A stretch of 64,000 nucleotides of DNA from Antitrichia curtipendula. Lineage: Eukaryota > Streptophyta > Bryopsida > Hypnales > Leucodontaceae. The stretch covers positions 52,900,029 through 52,964,028 of the forward strand of contig OX579633.1 in NCBI GenBank assembly GCA_951230915.1, read 5' to 3'. A model generated the notes under the pieces. That model was not told where the DNA came from and did no database searches. It was given only the letters and a program-made list of their open reading frames with translations. Below, piece after piece: positions 12,254 through 25,871 of the stretch. Position 1 is the first letter of the stretch. Each line of letters starts with the position of its first letter. The position numbers and the translations under genes are program-made.

Positions 12254-12257
12254 TTAA

Positions 12258-12376
12258 GGTATGTTCACACTTGGTGTTAAAAGTGTTGTTACTGAGGGTC
12301 TTGGAAACAAATTTAGACATACTTTGGATTAGATTCACATTCTAAACAACACCTATAACACCAAGTACGAACATAC
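12258..12376. mobile_element. Small MITE with GGTATGTTC-type ends
   Basis: About 119 bp. The left end reads GGTATGTTCACACTTGGTGT and the right end is its near-complement (ACACCAAGTACGAACATAC). The left flank is TAA, as in PIF/Harbinger (Tourist-like) insertions; the right flank is not an exact match. A related copy lies at 51565-51687, and similar ends occur at 12729 and 27948. Confidence 0.65.
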
Positions 12377-14088
12377 ATTTAGTCATTTGTCTCCATCTCA
12401 GTTTGTAGGTGTACAATTTAGGTGATAGAAAGGTACCTATTCTTAATTAGCAAAAATTCTTGATGTTAAAGCTTTTTACATGTACGGAATTTCTTGGAAT
12501 ATTTGTGATAACTTTCATTTTTGTGATTTTTGTTGTATCCACTTTGACCAATGTGTTTTTTTAGAGTCAAATTTCTATAAGATAATATGTCTTCACTTTT
12601 TCCTATTTGTACTCTTATATATATGCATCTAAAAGGTGATTTAAGAACTGATTTCATAATTCTACAATTATTTTAGTACTCATTCTAATGATCAAAACTA
12701 AGGTTATATTGTGCACTATGCTGCATAAGGTATGTTTGCATCTGGTCTTATGCAAGAGCGGATATGGAACTTAAGAGTTCTTGTAAAAATGCCTCAACTG
12801 TACCTTATAATAATTAAATGAGGCATATATATGTTTGGTGAATAGTAGAAAATATGTGGCATATAAAAGTGCAAGATCTATTCACAGTTGTTGTCTATAA
12901 ATACTAGTTTCACTAATTACTAATGAAACAACTGTGCATTGAGGAGCGTCCAGTTACACTTGACGTTACTTGTGAATGCAAAATCAATGGAAGTGGGATC
13001 CACCTTTGTAGCTGGTCGCAGTCGCCATTGTCGTCTTTGTCCCTTCCTGGTACTCCTATCCTTTTAATTGGACTTGTCAATTGCGGAGGTAGTAAGCATG
13101 ATTTCTATTGTGCATTTTTGTGTGCACATGCTACGTTGTTGCTTTCAATTAAGTCATGTACGTGCTTAGTACGTGGCATTGGCACTTGTAGATTAGAAGA
13201 ATCCTATTGGTCCGCATACACAGAACGAATTATGTGTGACTGCCTTTGGTGATGACACACCGTTCACTACAAATACTCTGTAAATGACAGACTCCTTCTA
13301 CGTTCTTGTAAGGTGCCATGTATTATTTTTGCTTTGTCTCACTTGCATTAAGACTTGAATGTTGACGTAGCTATCGTGGATGCCACTTTGTTTTTTCTAA
13401 GGATGCGCTCGCCATGGCTGCATTCGCCAACCTGTCTGTGTGCAATGTGTTCACCCACTACTTTTTGCTCTATGTTTTATATTAGACCACGCTTTCTCTG
13501 TGTCTTTGTTTCATGAACTTAGTGTCCACCAATTCTCGTAGACGTCGAAAACTGTTTACTTCATTGCCAAAGCATTCTTGTGTAGATGATCGGCAACATA
13601 GCATGTCAATTTTCTTCTCTTTCACTACAAGTATCCTAACTCTTAATTCTTTAATTGTACATGTCGCACACTATTGCCCTTGACATGGCAAGGTATTAAT
13701 AAATGTGCTTTTGTGCTTTTTGCAGCATTGCAAAGTAATTATCCGCCATTGTGAACACACCCACTTCTGCAAACCTCATTGTGTTCTTTTTTTAGCACTT
13801 TCAGTAATGCCTTCTTTGTTCTAATGTCCTTTACGTTTCTTTGCAGGTCTACCATAGACATGATGGCCAAGGATGCCAAGTACATGGTGCTCGCATTGGC
13901 CGCGCTCTTGCTTCTGAACTCCGACATGCATGAGGAAGTTGCAACGGAATGCAATGAGGACATGTTGCTCGTGTAGACAATGGAAACAATTTGTTAGCTG
14001 ACATAGAGGTAGTCAGCCATGTAGCCCTATACAACTTTCACTTGAGTAATGTTGTGGCCTTACTTGGTGACGAGCTTGATTTTTGGGT

Positions 14089-14977
14089 TAAACCTAGACC
14101 GACGACTTGGTTCTCATGATTTCTGCTTGACCACTATAAAAAACACCAATGGGTCAAAATGTTCCAAATGAACAAATCTGTTGTCTTCTCTTTTGCTGAG
14201 TTTTGAAACCATTAGTATACAGAATTGATACCGAATATAGATTGGCCATTTTTGTGGTGGTGAAAGTGGCTTATACACTCTTCAAACTCAGCAATGATTG
14301 TGGCTTGCTCATTTGCAACGAACTTTTTATTGTTGGCCAATCCATTGTTTCTATGGTGCTCAAAGATGTTGTCCATGCCATCAACATAGTCCTACAACAA
14401 GAGATATCTTGGCTGACATGTGAGAGATTGCTATAAATAAAAGCAAAATTCAGGCAACTATCTAGCCTACCCGGAGTTGTAGGTGCTATTGATGGAACCC
14501 ATGTCAACATATCTAAACCTCGCTATATGCCTCTGCTGACTACTACTACTTCAAATCTTGTAGATACTCCCTGAATTGCCAAGTTGTCATTGATAGTCGT
14601 AAGCATTTTTTGGACTTGTTTTTAGGGATGCTAGGCTCCACAAATGACTCTCGCGTATTTTGCAGGTCTTTATAATACCATAGAGCAACGCAAAACAGGC
14701 TCTAGGATGAAAATGTGCATTTCCATGGGTTCTCGCCGTATGTTGTTGGTGATGTCGGTTACCTCATATGCCTTGGTTGTTTATGCCTCACCGAGTGCTA
14801 ACGCAACTATCCATAGCTATTAATTTGTTCAATGCCAAACTGAAGAGGGCTAGAACAATTGTGGAGAATGCCTTTGATTTACTAAAGCAATATTTCCGCA
14901 AGTTGCTTGTTAAGTCAAATCTTTATGTCTTGTTCTTGCTCGATGTCATTGTGACATGGGGGAATGCTGCCGCATGA
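14089..14977 (+). pseudogene. PIF/Harbinger DDE transposase, decayed
   Basis: Reading across frames gives the Harbinger order: KPRPTTWFS near 14089, YRLAIFVVVKVAYTLFKLS (from about 14237), the first DDE aspartate in GAIDGTHVNISKPR (about 14490), ADYYYFKSCRYSLNCQVVID (from about 14537), the second in GSTNDSRV (about 14640), VGDVGYLICLG, and the glutamate in ARTIVENAFDLLKQYFRKLL (about 14850). Frame shifts lie near 14535 and between 14690 and 14770, and there are in-frame stops, for example TAA at 14434-14436 where CAA would fit. Weak upstream coding may reach 13850-13975 (MMAKDAKYMVLALAAL). The decay makes it inactive. Its likely partner is the minus-strand Myb/SANT gene at 22.8-26.6 kb. Confidence 0.75.
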
Positions 14978-15003
14978 GTGTGGAGCATAGAGCGCAGAGT
15001 GTA
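14977..15003. repeat. GAGCRTAGAGC-type degenerate repeat
   Basis: A short run of GAGCATAGAGCGCAGAGTG units just after the transposase. It is the reverse-complement type of the CTCTACGCTC clusters at 9308-9345 and 22450-22482. Its place just 3' of each Harbinger gene may mark an insertion boundary. Confidence 0.4.
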
Positions 15004-15009
15004 GGGCAG

Positions 15010-16825
15010 GGATTTAAAGTAATTTTTTTTTTTAATTTTAGAGTTGAGAAATGTGAAGACCTATGACCGCGATTGTTGAGGACCTAAAACCGTGCAAAAA
15101 ATAGGTGCATACAATTTGAGTGGATGTCAAGCCAAAATAATTCAATTAATATAATTTGACTCTTTGAGTCCTCTATATTGTATGTAATGTCCATATTGAA
15201 CTTGTTACACAATAGAAATATAAAGAATACCTTAGTTTGAATTGGAAATCAATGAAATAAAAACAAGCATCGATTGTATGAGTCTTCCTACTAAAATCTA
15301 AGTTATGGTGAATTAATGAAACTAAAGCCTAGTAGATGAAGATAAAAGAGGAAGTCTATAGATTTGTCAATACTATATACTAATGATATATATGGCAAAA
15401 AATATTAAAAGTATATATATCTTTAAATGAAGTTGTTTGTTTTATTTTGTTTGTTGCTTTGAGATCTCCAGAATTGTGCACCCCCTATTACATTCTTAAT
15501 ATTGTGAGAAAGTTCTCTATGAAAAGAGGGTGCATGGACTTTATTTTATGACGTTTGGACTCACAATAGAAAAGATACTGAATTTTAAAGTTTTTATGAA
15601 TTAAAAAATTAGAAAATTATTTTTTTATTTTTATTTCATTATATTGTGGCAATGGCACACGTCTATACTAGTATAGTGTTAAATGGCATTTATATTATGT
15701 ACAGATAATTAAAAGTCAACTGTAAATCAAGTATTTTTTGAAGGTGTCCTAAGTAAGTGGCTCATTAGGTTCCCTTCATTGTGATTTCACTCTAACTTTA
15801 GTCAAAAGCTTGTTGAATTCTTAAAATTTTAACATTTCATATGTTTTGATACAATGTATCCCATGAATTAATTTGCCTTTATACAATTAGTCTCAATGGT
15901 TTGCATAGTAAAGAGAACAACTTTTCACACTAATGAAGTCTTAAAGCACAACCCAAGCTACTATTTATTAGATTATAGAGATTTAAAAACAAGGTACATG
16001 CAAAATATTTTTTATATACTTTTGTCACTTATAATATCGTATAAAAAAATTGCTATGATAGGTTTAAATAACTTGGATCCTACCAAATATAGCAAAGTTG
16101 ACTTGTTTGGTTTAAATTCTTGTGGTGTAGTTTTTTTTTACCTTATGTATATGGATTTTTTCCTCAACAAAAAACATGTGATCACTTAAATAGATTTGAT
16201 TCTATTTAGAAACATTTGAGTCTCAAATGTTTGGTTCAATCTTTTATACATTATGCACATTGATAATATTAATAAGTAATAACCTCATTTATTACAAACT
16301 AAATTATATCTCTACAATTGTTTAGCCATGATATAGATTTGGATGACATATGACTAATTTAATTCCATCATCAATTACCTTTATTTTTATTGACTATTAG
16401 ATCATTGACCATATTATTTGATTGAATATGGTCTTTTTGTGAAATTGAAGGTGAGGTATGATTAAAGTTAACAACAAAAATTGAAGATTTATTGCATCTT
16501 GACTAAGACTATTTAAAAGTTTGAAGCATTTATTAACTACAAGATATAAATCTATAAGTCTCTGAAGCAACTAAAATTTAATTTTTTTCTTAAAACAAAC
16601 AAAAATCAACTTATAGATTCAAAATCCAATTCAATAACAAGAAGGTCAATATTGACTACAAGAAAGGAACCTTGGCATCCAAAAGACTTTTGTCAAAAAC
16701 TACATCATTTTAAAGAACATTAAAATAAATTCTCCAAGCCATTCTAGCATAGTCAAAGTCCAACTTGTTAAATTCCTTCACCAAATCTCAAGCACTAAGA
16801 TAAATGAACTCAATGATTTGGTCTT
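15010..16825. other. AT-rich non-coding stretch
   Basis: Very AT-rich, with many homopolymer runs and stop codons in every frame. The only sizeable ORF (15896-16189) is low-complexity and not convincing. Nothing else is recognised. Confidence 0.5.
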
Positions 16826-17727
16826 ACTACAATGGAGTCCAATAACCTTACAAATTGCCTATTGTACCATTTAAAGAATTTTGTATAACATAAAATAGAA
16901 TTAGCATTGTTTGTCTTGCATAAGTAAGATTTGGTTTGTACACAATTCCAATCAAGTATACTAATTTTCAATATCAAAAATATAAAATTCCATTTTTAGT
17001 GAATTATTTCATTTGTTTCATTTCAAATTCATGATTTTTTATAATAATTGATTGAAAAACATTGGTGATGAATTTTTAAAAAATTGATTGCATAGATATG
17101 TAGGAAATACCCATACATACGTCTTTCCTTCAACTAGCATCTCCATAAAAGTTTCAAAATTCCCTCTATAGAATTTTTAATGTTCCTCTGTCAAAAATCC
17201 AAAATGCCTATATTTTGTAAATGAATATTCCTATGTCAATTAGATTTTGGCAAATCAATTGTACTGTTATGCCCAATTGTAAAAAATTAGTTGCAATGTG
17301 AAGGTCAAATAGCAAAATCTAATTACAATAAAGTGATATATATTTTACAAAATTTAGGCATGTCACCTTAAGAATCAAATATATATAGAGGGAATTCTAA
17401 AACTCTTTTGGAGATGCTTGTTGAAGGAAATATATGAGTACAGATGTTTCCTAAATATTCACGCAATCAAATTTAAAAAATTTCATCAGCAATGTTTTTC
17501 AATCAATTATCATATAAAACCATAAAAACTGAATGAAATAATCAAACCAAAAATTTGTCCAAAATGGAATTTTGGTTTTTGAAATTGAGAATTGATATGT
17601 TTGATTGGAATTGTATAAGAATTAAATGTTACTTATGCAAGACCAAAATTCCAAATGTATACTATATAATGCAAAAAAGTTTGATTGCAATAGGCAATTT
17701 GTACAAATATTGGACCTGATTGTTCAA
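16826..17727. mobile_element. Large palindromic element, dispersed copy
   Basis: About 900 bp made of two long imperfect inverted arms. For example, ACAAATTGCCTATTGTACC near 16850 pairs with the sequence near 17685-17705, and the arms meet at about 17270. It is clearly related to the four palindromes in tandem at 43.18-46.83 kb: the arms share AATTCCAATCAAG, GCATCTCCA-AAAAGTTTC and the AATTAGATTTTG core. No ORF is present. It acts as a foldback element. Confidence 0.8.
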
Positions 17728-18505
17728 CTACACTTTTTGCACTAAAGCTCCATCTCAAGTGTTAGATCCATTTTTATACCATTTCAAATAATCTTTCATT
17801 AATTTAAATTTTGTAGAAAAATATGCAATTCTTTAGCCTTTTAGATGTTGTCATTGGTGCTCATTGAACTCTACTTTGCACCAATAGGTATACTTAACAA
17901 GTTGTCAACCACCATAATTCTACTCAAAATTTATAAGAAAAAATTAATAATAATTTTATTTATCTTTGAATGTTCACTTTATCAACACAATACCAATTTA
18001 TCTTGTTAGGTCTTCTAAGAGATTTCAAGTTCTATTGATCATACAAAACTAATATTTTTATATACAATAATATTATACCAACATGTACCTTTATATCATT
18101 GTCAGCCTCCAATATTTTTTTACTTTAATGATCTTTTTTACTAACTCTTATTGCAATCCTTCGTGAATAATTTGTTAACAAATATCCTTGGAGCTTGCAA
18201 TTTTAAAAAAAGATTTAAAAAAAGATTTAAATAATATTTTTGTAAATTAGATTTTTGAATACAACTCTAAGGATTCAAAATGCAATTGCAAAGTTCAATT
18301 TTTTTTTTCAATTTTAGGTATTATATATATGCATATATTTATTTTATTATCACTTCAAAAAAAATTGCAACAAGAGCTTAGACTTTGTAGAGACCTAGTT
18401 GGCATTAGCAATATCCCTATAGAGACTACCTTGCAACTTTTCGCAAAAGAATATTTGCTTTGTTTTGTTTTCTTAAATTTATAATAGAATTTTAGCTATA
18501 CTTGG

Positions 18506-18683
18506 GGGCCCTTTGAGACCTCGTCGGCACCGATGATATTACAAGGGATCCCTAGGTGCAGCTGGAGAGAGAGAGAGAAAAAAAAAAAAAAAACTTTTTT
18601 TTTTTTTTTTTTCTTAAAAATTTTCAGCTGCACCTAGGGACCCCTTGGAATACCGTCGGTGCCAACAAGGTCTCAAAGGGCCT
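18506..18683. repeat. Hairpin with poly-A/poly-T loop
   Basis: Arms at 18506-18564 and 18625-18683 are inverted copies (CCTAGGTGCAGCTG facing CAGCTGCACCTAGG, and TTTGAGACCT facing AGGTCTCAAA). The spacer is GA repeats, an A-run and a T-run. A third, diverged half-copy lies at 18741-18812 and weaker ones near 18380, 19590 and 19720, so this is a local repeat family. Confidence 0.8.
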
Positions 18684-21600
18684 TGAAGTACAGCTGCAAC
18701 TTTCAAATTTATCTTTTTAATTTTTAATTTAAAAAAAATTTGCAGCTGTACCCAAGCCTCCTTAAGACTACCGTCGGTAACGACACTATTCCAATGGGAC
18801 CCTAGGTGCAGTTGTTGTTTTCTAAAAAATGTTTCTAAAATTTATTTTTCAAGATTATTTAGTTGTTTTCGTAAAAATACTACACAACATTTAGAGACTT
18901 GAGGTGTAATTGCTGTTCTTTCTTCTTTTTTTGAAACAAACGGTGAGATTTTGAAAAAAATAAGAATACAATTGAGACTGATATTCTAGGAAGGATCACT
19001 AGATTGAAGATTGGAGGAAAGAATTTATGCCTAGAGGTATATAGCCCGCCGCTATAGAATACCCTATTTGAACACAAAATATTGCTAATTTCAGTTTGTA
19101 TGAAGGCATGATGGTCATTACTACACTCATTAGTGAAGCTAAAAATGTGAATTTTACCAGCCATTCTTGGATAAATTGTGTCCCTTTAAGCAAAGAGGGA
19201 GATTTTAATGGAGTTGATAGTTTTACCAGTGATGAATAATCTGCATCTAGCACACCAAATTTGCCTTAAGATAGGAATCTTTAGAAGGTCCTAAGTTGCA
19301 TTTAGGGCATGAATGCAAGGAAAATATGTACCAACATTGTCACACTTTCTAGGAGGAATGTCAATGAAAGGTTCCCTTTAGGAAAGTGTAAGTGTTGTTT
19401 TGAAGTAGATAAATAAAATATAAAATCAACTATTGTTTATGGAGGTTGTAGATTTTGTCAAGGACTCATAAGGATGATATCTTTTTCAACAATAATCCTA
19501 TAGTGAAGGCCTAACTATAGTTGCAACTTTTAGAAATATATATAATTTTTTTTAATGATTTTAATTTTTTCAATTTTATTTATAGGACTATGGGACCTTT
19601 AGGAACCCTATTGGTATCAATAAGCTCTCCACAATCCTAAATTCCTACAACAAGTTTTTAAGTTTTTAAAATTTGATGTTTTTTTTTGTTTTTTTGGACA
19701 AGAATGTTGAAGGATTCCAGCCTTGTAGGGACCTTGGTCAATATTGACAAGTATTTTTGAAGATTGTGTTCTAAGAACAATTTATCTTTGAATAAATTTT
19801 TTTTCTTTTATAATTTTTTCTTAAAAAATGTTGTTGGTTCCAAGTCTCATAGTGCATTATTTGGCACTTGCAACATCTTTACTTGCAACATTAGTATTCA
19901 AAGATAAAGTATATTGATTTTTGAAATTTTTGTGTTGCAATGCCATGTCTCTTTAGTATACCTTTTTGAACCAATAGAAATCCTTACAAATGATTGCAAC
20001 ATTTTTTTTCCTATTTTGCAGTCTCCTAAAGTAGCTTGTCAATATGGACACTTTCCCTTCTTTGAAAGATTGGAGATGAGCAATTTTATTTTAAGTTTAT
20101 TTTAAATTTTAATTATTTAATACATATGAATGAGTTTTTGTTGTCTCTAGTACAAGTTAAAGTAAGACTCTAGAGTGCCAAAAGAAAAAATATTTTATAA
20201 AGAAGATATAAAAAAAATGATTGTTTTACATTTTTTTGAATTTAGGGGGGTCTCCAACAATAACTACATTAGATGTTTTTTGGGAGGTCTAGAGGGCTGT
20301 TTTAGGCCTGTTCCCCCTACTATTCATGTCCAATGAAAGAATGGCTCGCTCTCAGAAAAATAAAAAATTCTAAAAAAAAATAAAAAAATAAAAAAATAGT
20401 TCTTAAAATAATAAAAGAAGTTGGAAAAAAATTCCTTTTTTATTTATTTTTATTTTTTAGATGATCAAAGTTCGGCCACATTAGACTGCAGCAATGGCGC
20501 TGCTCTCTTGTTCCTGCAGCTATGATAACTCAGAGCCCTCTAGACCCCCATAATCTCCTCTAATGGGAATGTTAAATTGTTGATAGGTACTATGTGGCTA
20601 CAATGCTTTAGAAGTGCTATTTTAGAAAATTGTATTTTTGTTTTATAAAAATTTGGTATCTTTGTGACCCACAAAATACATTTTGGTGCCAACAAGTATT
20701 TATTTGGAGTTAAATAGTTGAAACAATTACTTTCTATTAGATGATATTTTTTAATATTACTTTTTAGTATTAGATGAAAGTTTGTTTTTCTTTAAAACAA
20801 TGTTTATATCTATGAAACATATGGAAGATGTTGACTATCCCAAAGTCTTGAAAGATGTAAGGATGATGCCAAAATTTTCATCATTATCAATGATTTTTAA
20901 CCTCAATCTTGCTAACTAAGCTAACATTGATTAATTCTTTCCATGGCCTTTGGTGTATTTTGATGAATACAAATGATTTATTTTAGAAACTTAAAAAGGT
21001 ATTTAAAAGTTAAAAAACTTAGATGAATTTAGAAAGTAAGCCTATATAAGCCTTTATAGTTTAAGGTGGGTCAGATTTATCTAAATTCAAGCATATTCAA
21101 GTATCCAACTGCGTCAAAGTCAGACGTCCAAGTTCATCCATTTCATCTAAAATTTTATTAATCCAGCATATGCATTGAAACTTAAACAAATGCCAAAGAC
21201 CATGACAAAATTGCCCAAACTTCTTGAATCTCATCCTACTCCATTCAAAGTCTATCTAAAATCAAGAAACATGTATTAAGTAGTTAGCTATATGATATCA
21301 ACAATACTTTGCAACAATATATTTATAGTTTAAAATGAAACAAAGTACCAATACATATTGAATGTGGGATCATTTCTAAAATATTTTTGTGCCTATTTCT
21401 AACAAATGCTAACAAAGATGTTGGAAAAGAGATTCCAATGGACAAATTTAAAGTAATTTATTATATTTAAAGTGATATATTGCCTCAATACAAGAGTTGA
21501 TCTTTACATTTATGTTTCTACAGAAAACTTTGATGAGCTTAAACATAGTTTTGAAAGCAACTTGTTGAGTTGTTGAAGTAGCAAAGTAGCTCATCATTAC

Positions 21601-22440
21601 TACCTCAATTCCACTAAAAAACTCCAATGAAATTGGTTTAGGGTTTGTACCACTAAACCACTCCATATATTGATTTTGATCATTGAGCAAGAAAACTAGA
21701 ATTCAAACCACGTGTGTATCTTATCCCCCCTCTGTTTCGCATGGCTTTAACAATCAACAATCAAAATTGGTAAATGAAACCTTTTTAGTGGTACAATTTC
21801 TAAACTAATTTGGAGGTTCTTAGTGGGACTAAGGGAATATATCCGCTAACTCTAACTTTTTGTGAATGGTGAATATAGAGGTTGTCTATTTTATACCTCA
21901 TATTTATAATTATTTTTCTATTTTAGATAAAAAGAGACACTACTTTTTTCTTGTCTTTTATGGTTTTGTCCATTTTGTGCTTAAATATTTTTTTATTGCA
22001 TTAAATGGATGTGATTCATAGTTAGAGCACCTTTTTTTTATCAAGAAACAAATATACCAATATATCATGACCAAAAAAATTTGTGTGTATAAAATCACAT
22101 TCAATTATTGCAATAGTTAGTTTTATTTTTTTAATCTAAAAAACTATCCAACACAGGTTTAGGGTTCATTGTGACATTTCTCGGAATTTTTCATTTACAT
22201 TCATTGTTTGCATTGAAAAATTGATTGCCACATAGACCACTAGAAGTCTAGGTTCAAGTTTTTATTTTAGATATTATGAAATATCTTATTTTCCATGGTC
22301 TTAGGGCATCAACAATCCACGGTCATAGATACAATGTATTAGAAAAATCTCAAAATATTTTCAAATTTGCCCAAAAAACTGGTCACCTTTTAGTTACAAA
22401 AATAATTCTCAACAAACATTTAGTTTCCCGCTGGGGTTTC
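18684..22440. other. AT-rich non-coding stretch with diverged repeats
   Basis: No gene is supportable. It holds diverged half-copies of the hairpin at 18.5 kb, AT-rich simple sequence, and a small G/C-richer patch at 20470-20560. ORFs at 18880-19253 and 21448-21690 are short and low-complexity. Confidence 0.45.
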
Positions 22441-22814
22441 TAGCTCTATGCTCTACGCTCCACGCTCTACGCTCGCATACTAGCTTCGTTGCACTCTCTA
22501 GTGCATATAGATTAACGTTCAATGTTAGCAACAATAATAGAGACCAATCGTTCAGAATGAAGTTTCTCAAGTTCAGAGCACAGGACATGGTAAGGCCCAG
22601 AAATCAAATTATGTATTAATATTGAAGAACAAGCCGCATATATATATTATTGGCAGTACTTTATGCTAATCAAAACTATGTCATTGCATCACATGAGCAG
22701 AATGCTCATCCCCCAATGGCTTGTGGACGTCCATAGTACTCTATACAAAAAGGAGCAAAATTCGGAAGGTACTACTACAGCCATATGTAGACAGCATTGT
22801 GTATATAGACGCCT

Positions 22815-23130
22815 CTATGTTGAAGGTTTAGTTACAGTGGTTGGTGGAGCCGTATGAGTTCCCTGACTAGAAACTTCTGTGTACGGGACCATTGCCAATA
22901 GCTGCTCCACAAGCATGTATACTTCGGATATGAGCATACCCTAGCTGATAACAAAGGACAATTTTGACAAACACATTACGATCTCTCCTTGTTTTTCTAT
23001 TGCAAGTTTGGCATTTTCATTTGTGGCACAAGCATTCTCTAGGAGATGGCGGTCCCGATACCGTTGGTACTCCATTTGTTCACTAAACACTTTCAACTAA
23101 ACATCTATCTTTGTACACTCCAAATTATGA
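22815..23130 (-). pseudogene. Harbinger Myb/SANT partner protein, C-terminal coiled-coil exon
   Basis: The minus strand reads SEQMEYQRYRDRHLLENAC, then NENAKLAIEKQGEIVMCLSK, a charged, coiled-coil-like stretch. It goes on to MLVEQLLAMVPYTEVSS and a TAG at 22815-22817. This is the kind of C-terminus found after the DNA-binding domain in Myb/SANT-like proteins of PIF/Harbinger elements. One internal TAG interrupts it (after SFVIS). The matching N-terminal part lies 2.7 kb upstream on the same strand (25.87-26.65 kb), so a large intron or a later insertion separates them. The join is inferred, not seen. Confidence 0.45.
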
Positions 23131-23329
23131 CTTACCTGTGCCATATCAATATGTCACGCATTTCAATGGCTATAACGTCTCCACTAGCCCGAGTGGCTTC
23201 ATCAATGAGGTTGTGATCGTTGAGATGCTTTCGATAAACGGTAGTGCTTTTTGTTTTGTGTCAGGTTGTGAATTCCAAAAAATCACAAGAACTTATGAAA
23301 TGCGATATGACGCCCACTAGTATGTTGTT

Positions 23330-25860
23330 TTTGGACGCTCAATTGGTACTAGCAGTTGGACTTCCAACAGGGATTGCGACTGTGTGACTTCCCTACGTTG
23401 CCACTACCGGAATTAACCATGTGTGAGTGGTGTTGTTGTCAAACTTTGGTAGCATGTCCGTAATTGTGAACCACCATACTAGTTCATTGTTTAGATTATA
23501 AAAAATATTAACATTATAGGTGAATTTGCAAGTCCGGAAGTATTAGTATTCCAGAATAAGCCATAACCACGATTTAGGGAGTTTTTTGTGATATAGAGAT
23601 AGGAACTGTAGGACTTAGGGTGAAAATCTCAAAATGCAATTAGAAAAAACAATGGAAAAAGTCTAGGAAAAAAATAGGGATTTAAGTCTAAAAATACTAT
23701 AAACAAGATTTGGTAAAGTAACCAAATTAGGCAAATGATAAAATGTTTAAAAAATAAAAACAAAATCCTACAAATAGAAAATGATATTAGAAACCAAAAG
23801 GGAATCTCAAAGATAAAAGACATAAAAGTAAAAACCAAAAAAATAAAACCAAAAATAAAAACCAAAATACTACAAGCAGGAATGAAACTAAAAGTAAATT
23901 GAAAACCACAAAAAATAAGAAATATGAAAAAAGCACAAAACAAGCTAATAAAAGTAAAACTACTACTAGAATACTAGAATAGTGTTAGAAACACTAAAAT
24001 AGAGTAAAACAACAAAATTAGGAAAAAAAACCAGTAATTTAGGGGGGGTTGCACTAAATTGGCGCAATTTGCACCAAACTAGCATAATTTTCACTAATTT
24101 AGCATTTTTATAGTAAAAAAAGTGATGGATGAACAAAATTAGGAAAGGGAATCCATTAGGAGTGGGGATATTAGCAAAATTAGGGTTGCAAGCTCTTTGT
24201 CTCTCCTTTTTTGCAAATTTTTGTGTGTATGTGTGTTTTTTGGAGGAATGTTGAAGATGTGGACATTTTTTTAACATGAATTGAGATAAATTAAGAAAGG
24301 AAACCATGTAGGACAATTTGTTGAAGTAGGTCCACTTGCTGGTAAAAAATGAGTGAAGAGAAATAAGTTTATTTAGGTCAGATGGAAAACTAAATTCAAG
24401 GATGGAAGAAAATAAGTTTTTTTTGAGATTTGAAGGAGATTGACATCTTTGACGAAAGATTGCGGAAGATCGGCAAGTTGGATGGAGCTGAATTTTGAAG
24501 GGGTGGTGCACCTCAAAGTCAGCTTTCCAAAATCATATGTCTTGACCAATTTGAATTAGGGAAGAAGAACTGGTGGACGTTTTTGTAGAGAGAGGTCTGC
24601 TGCCGCAAGAAATTTAGAGCCGCAACTTTGGAAGGCGAGATCTAACAAACTACAAAGGCAATGCAGCTGAAAATTGGTGGGATTGTGAGGGTAGAAAGTG
24701 ACTTTCTATGAAGCCTAGAATTGCCCCATTTGGAGCAAAATCAAAGCAACGGTGGTCATTTTTGTGGCCGGTAGTCTACTGTGGAATTCAAGGTTCTATT
24801 TTTCTTAGCTTTCCTACTTGTTTTTAATTGCAATGTTCATTGCACCTTCCCTAAACTTGCTGATTTGGAGGGGGGGGACTAAGATAGAACTACCCATTAC
24901 CACCCTAATTCGCAATCTAACTATATTGGGGCCAACTCTAGGAAAGACACATATTTTTCAGAGGTGTGCTTTTGTTTCAGGAGTCAAACCCAAGTGGAAT
25001 TATAATTTTTTGATAAAAATTGTAATTTCTGTGAATTTCTGAAGTGAAATTGCACAACCGCTACTACACTGGATTCATAAACGTCCTCTTACAACTCAAT
25101 ATCGCTTTCCAATGTCTCTAATAGCACTTGAAGATCCACCAATCATTAATTGACACATTATCTTTTAATAGCATTAATAAACTACTGTTGTCAGAATCTG
25201 AAGCGAATTTGCATGTTTTTCTGACAGAATTGGGACAAAGCTGTAGACCACGGATTTGAATCACTGAAGGAATTGGTTAGTTCTACCTTATATGATTTCA
25301 TGCTAATAACTTGTGAAATTGGAATCTATGAGTGGGTGAATGTTATAAATGCTTGTGGGTGTATCTATGAATGCATGATGAATGAGTTCATTTTTTAGGA
25401 TTTTAGACCAAATATGGAAGCGCTACCCAAATTGGGCTACAAATAGGGTTAAATGTGTAAATGATGAAATGGAAGTAAGAAATTAATTACCTAAGTTGAG
25501 GTGGTGCATGCTTTATGTTGAATTCTATGAACTTAAGTGGGGATCAAAATGGAAGACCTATGTAAATGTGAATTTCAATCTTGGTAAGAATGATTTGTGT
25601 GCTGTGAACATTTTTTTAGGACTCCATTTGGCCATTTTGGATCCAAATTGGGAATTGGGGGGGGGGACTTTTGGTCTAGGAGGTTATCCTACTTCTTAGA
25701 CATGGATCAGGATGTTTTTTGGAGTGTTAGAGTATGTTTTTATAAGATTTTAGGTGGGCTGCCTCAATATTGCATTAGAATTGTAAGACAATTTGGAGCG
25801 TGATAAATTAGGAGTCCATTGCTTGGAGGCTAAATAGTTTAGTGGTTCTATACACTCCCC
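23330..25860. other. Insertion or intron between the two Myb/SANT parts
   Basis: This contains a strongly A-rich plus strand at 23600-24000 (repeated AAAACCAAAA-like runs), then a mixed region with poly-G tracts (24868-24876, 25660-25668). Long minus-strand ORFs (23629-23943, 23966-24511) follow from strand asymmetry and show no domain. No termini were found that would name an element. Confidence 0.4.
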
Positions 25861-25871
25861 TCAACAAAATT

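Noticed and set aside
22240..22262. GGTTCAAGTTT, like a tRNA T-arm
   Set aside because: No acceptor stem, D-arm or anticodon arm could be folded around it.
23629..24511. Two long minus-strand ORFs (104 and 181 codons)
   Set aside because: They come from a strongly A-rich plus strand that yields Phe, Ile and Leu codons with few stops on the minus strand. No domain or splice context.
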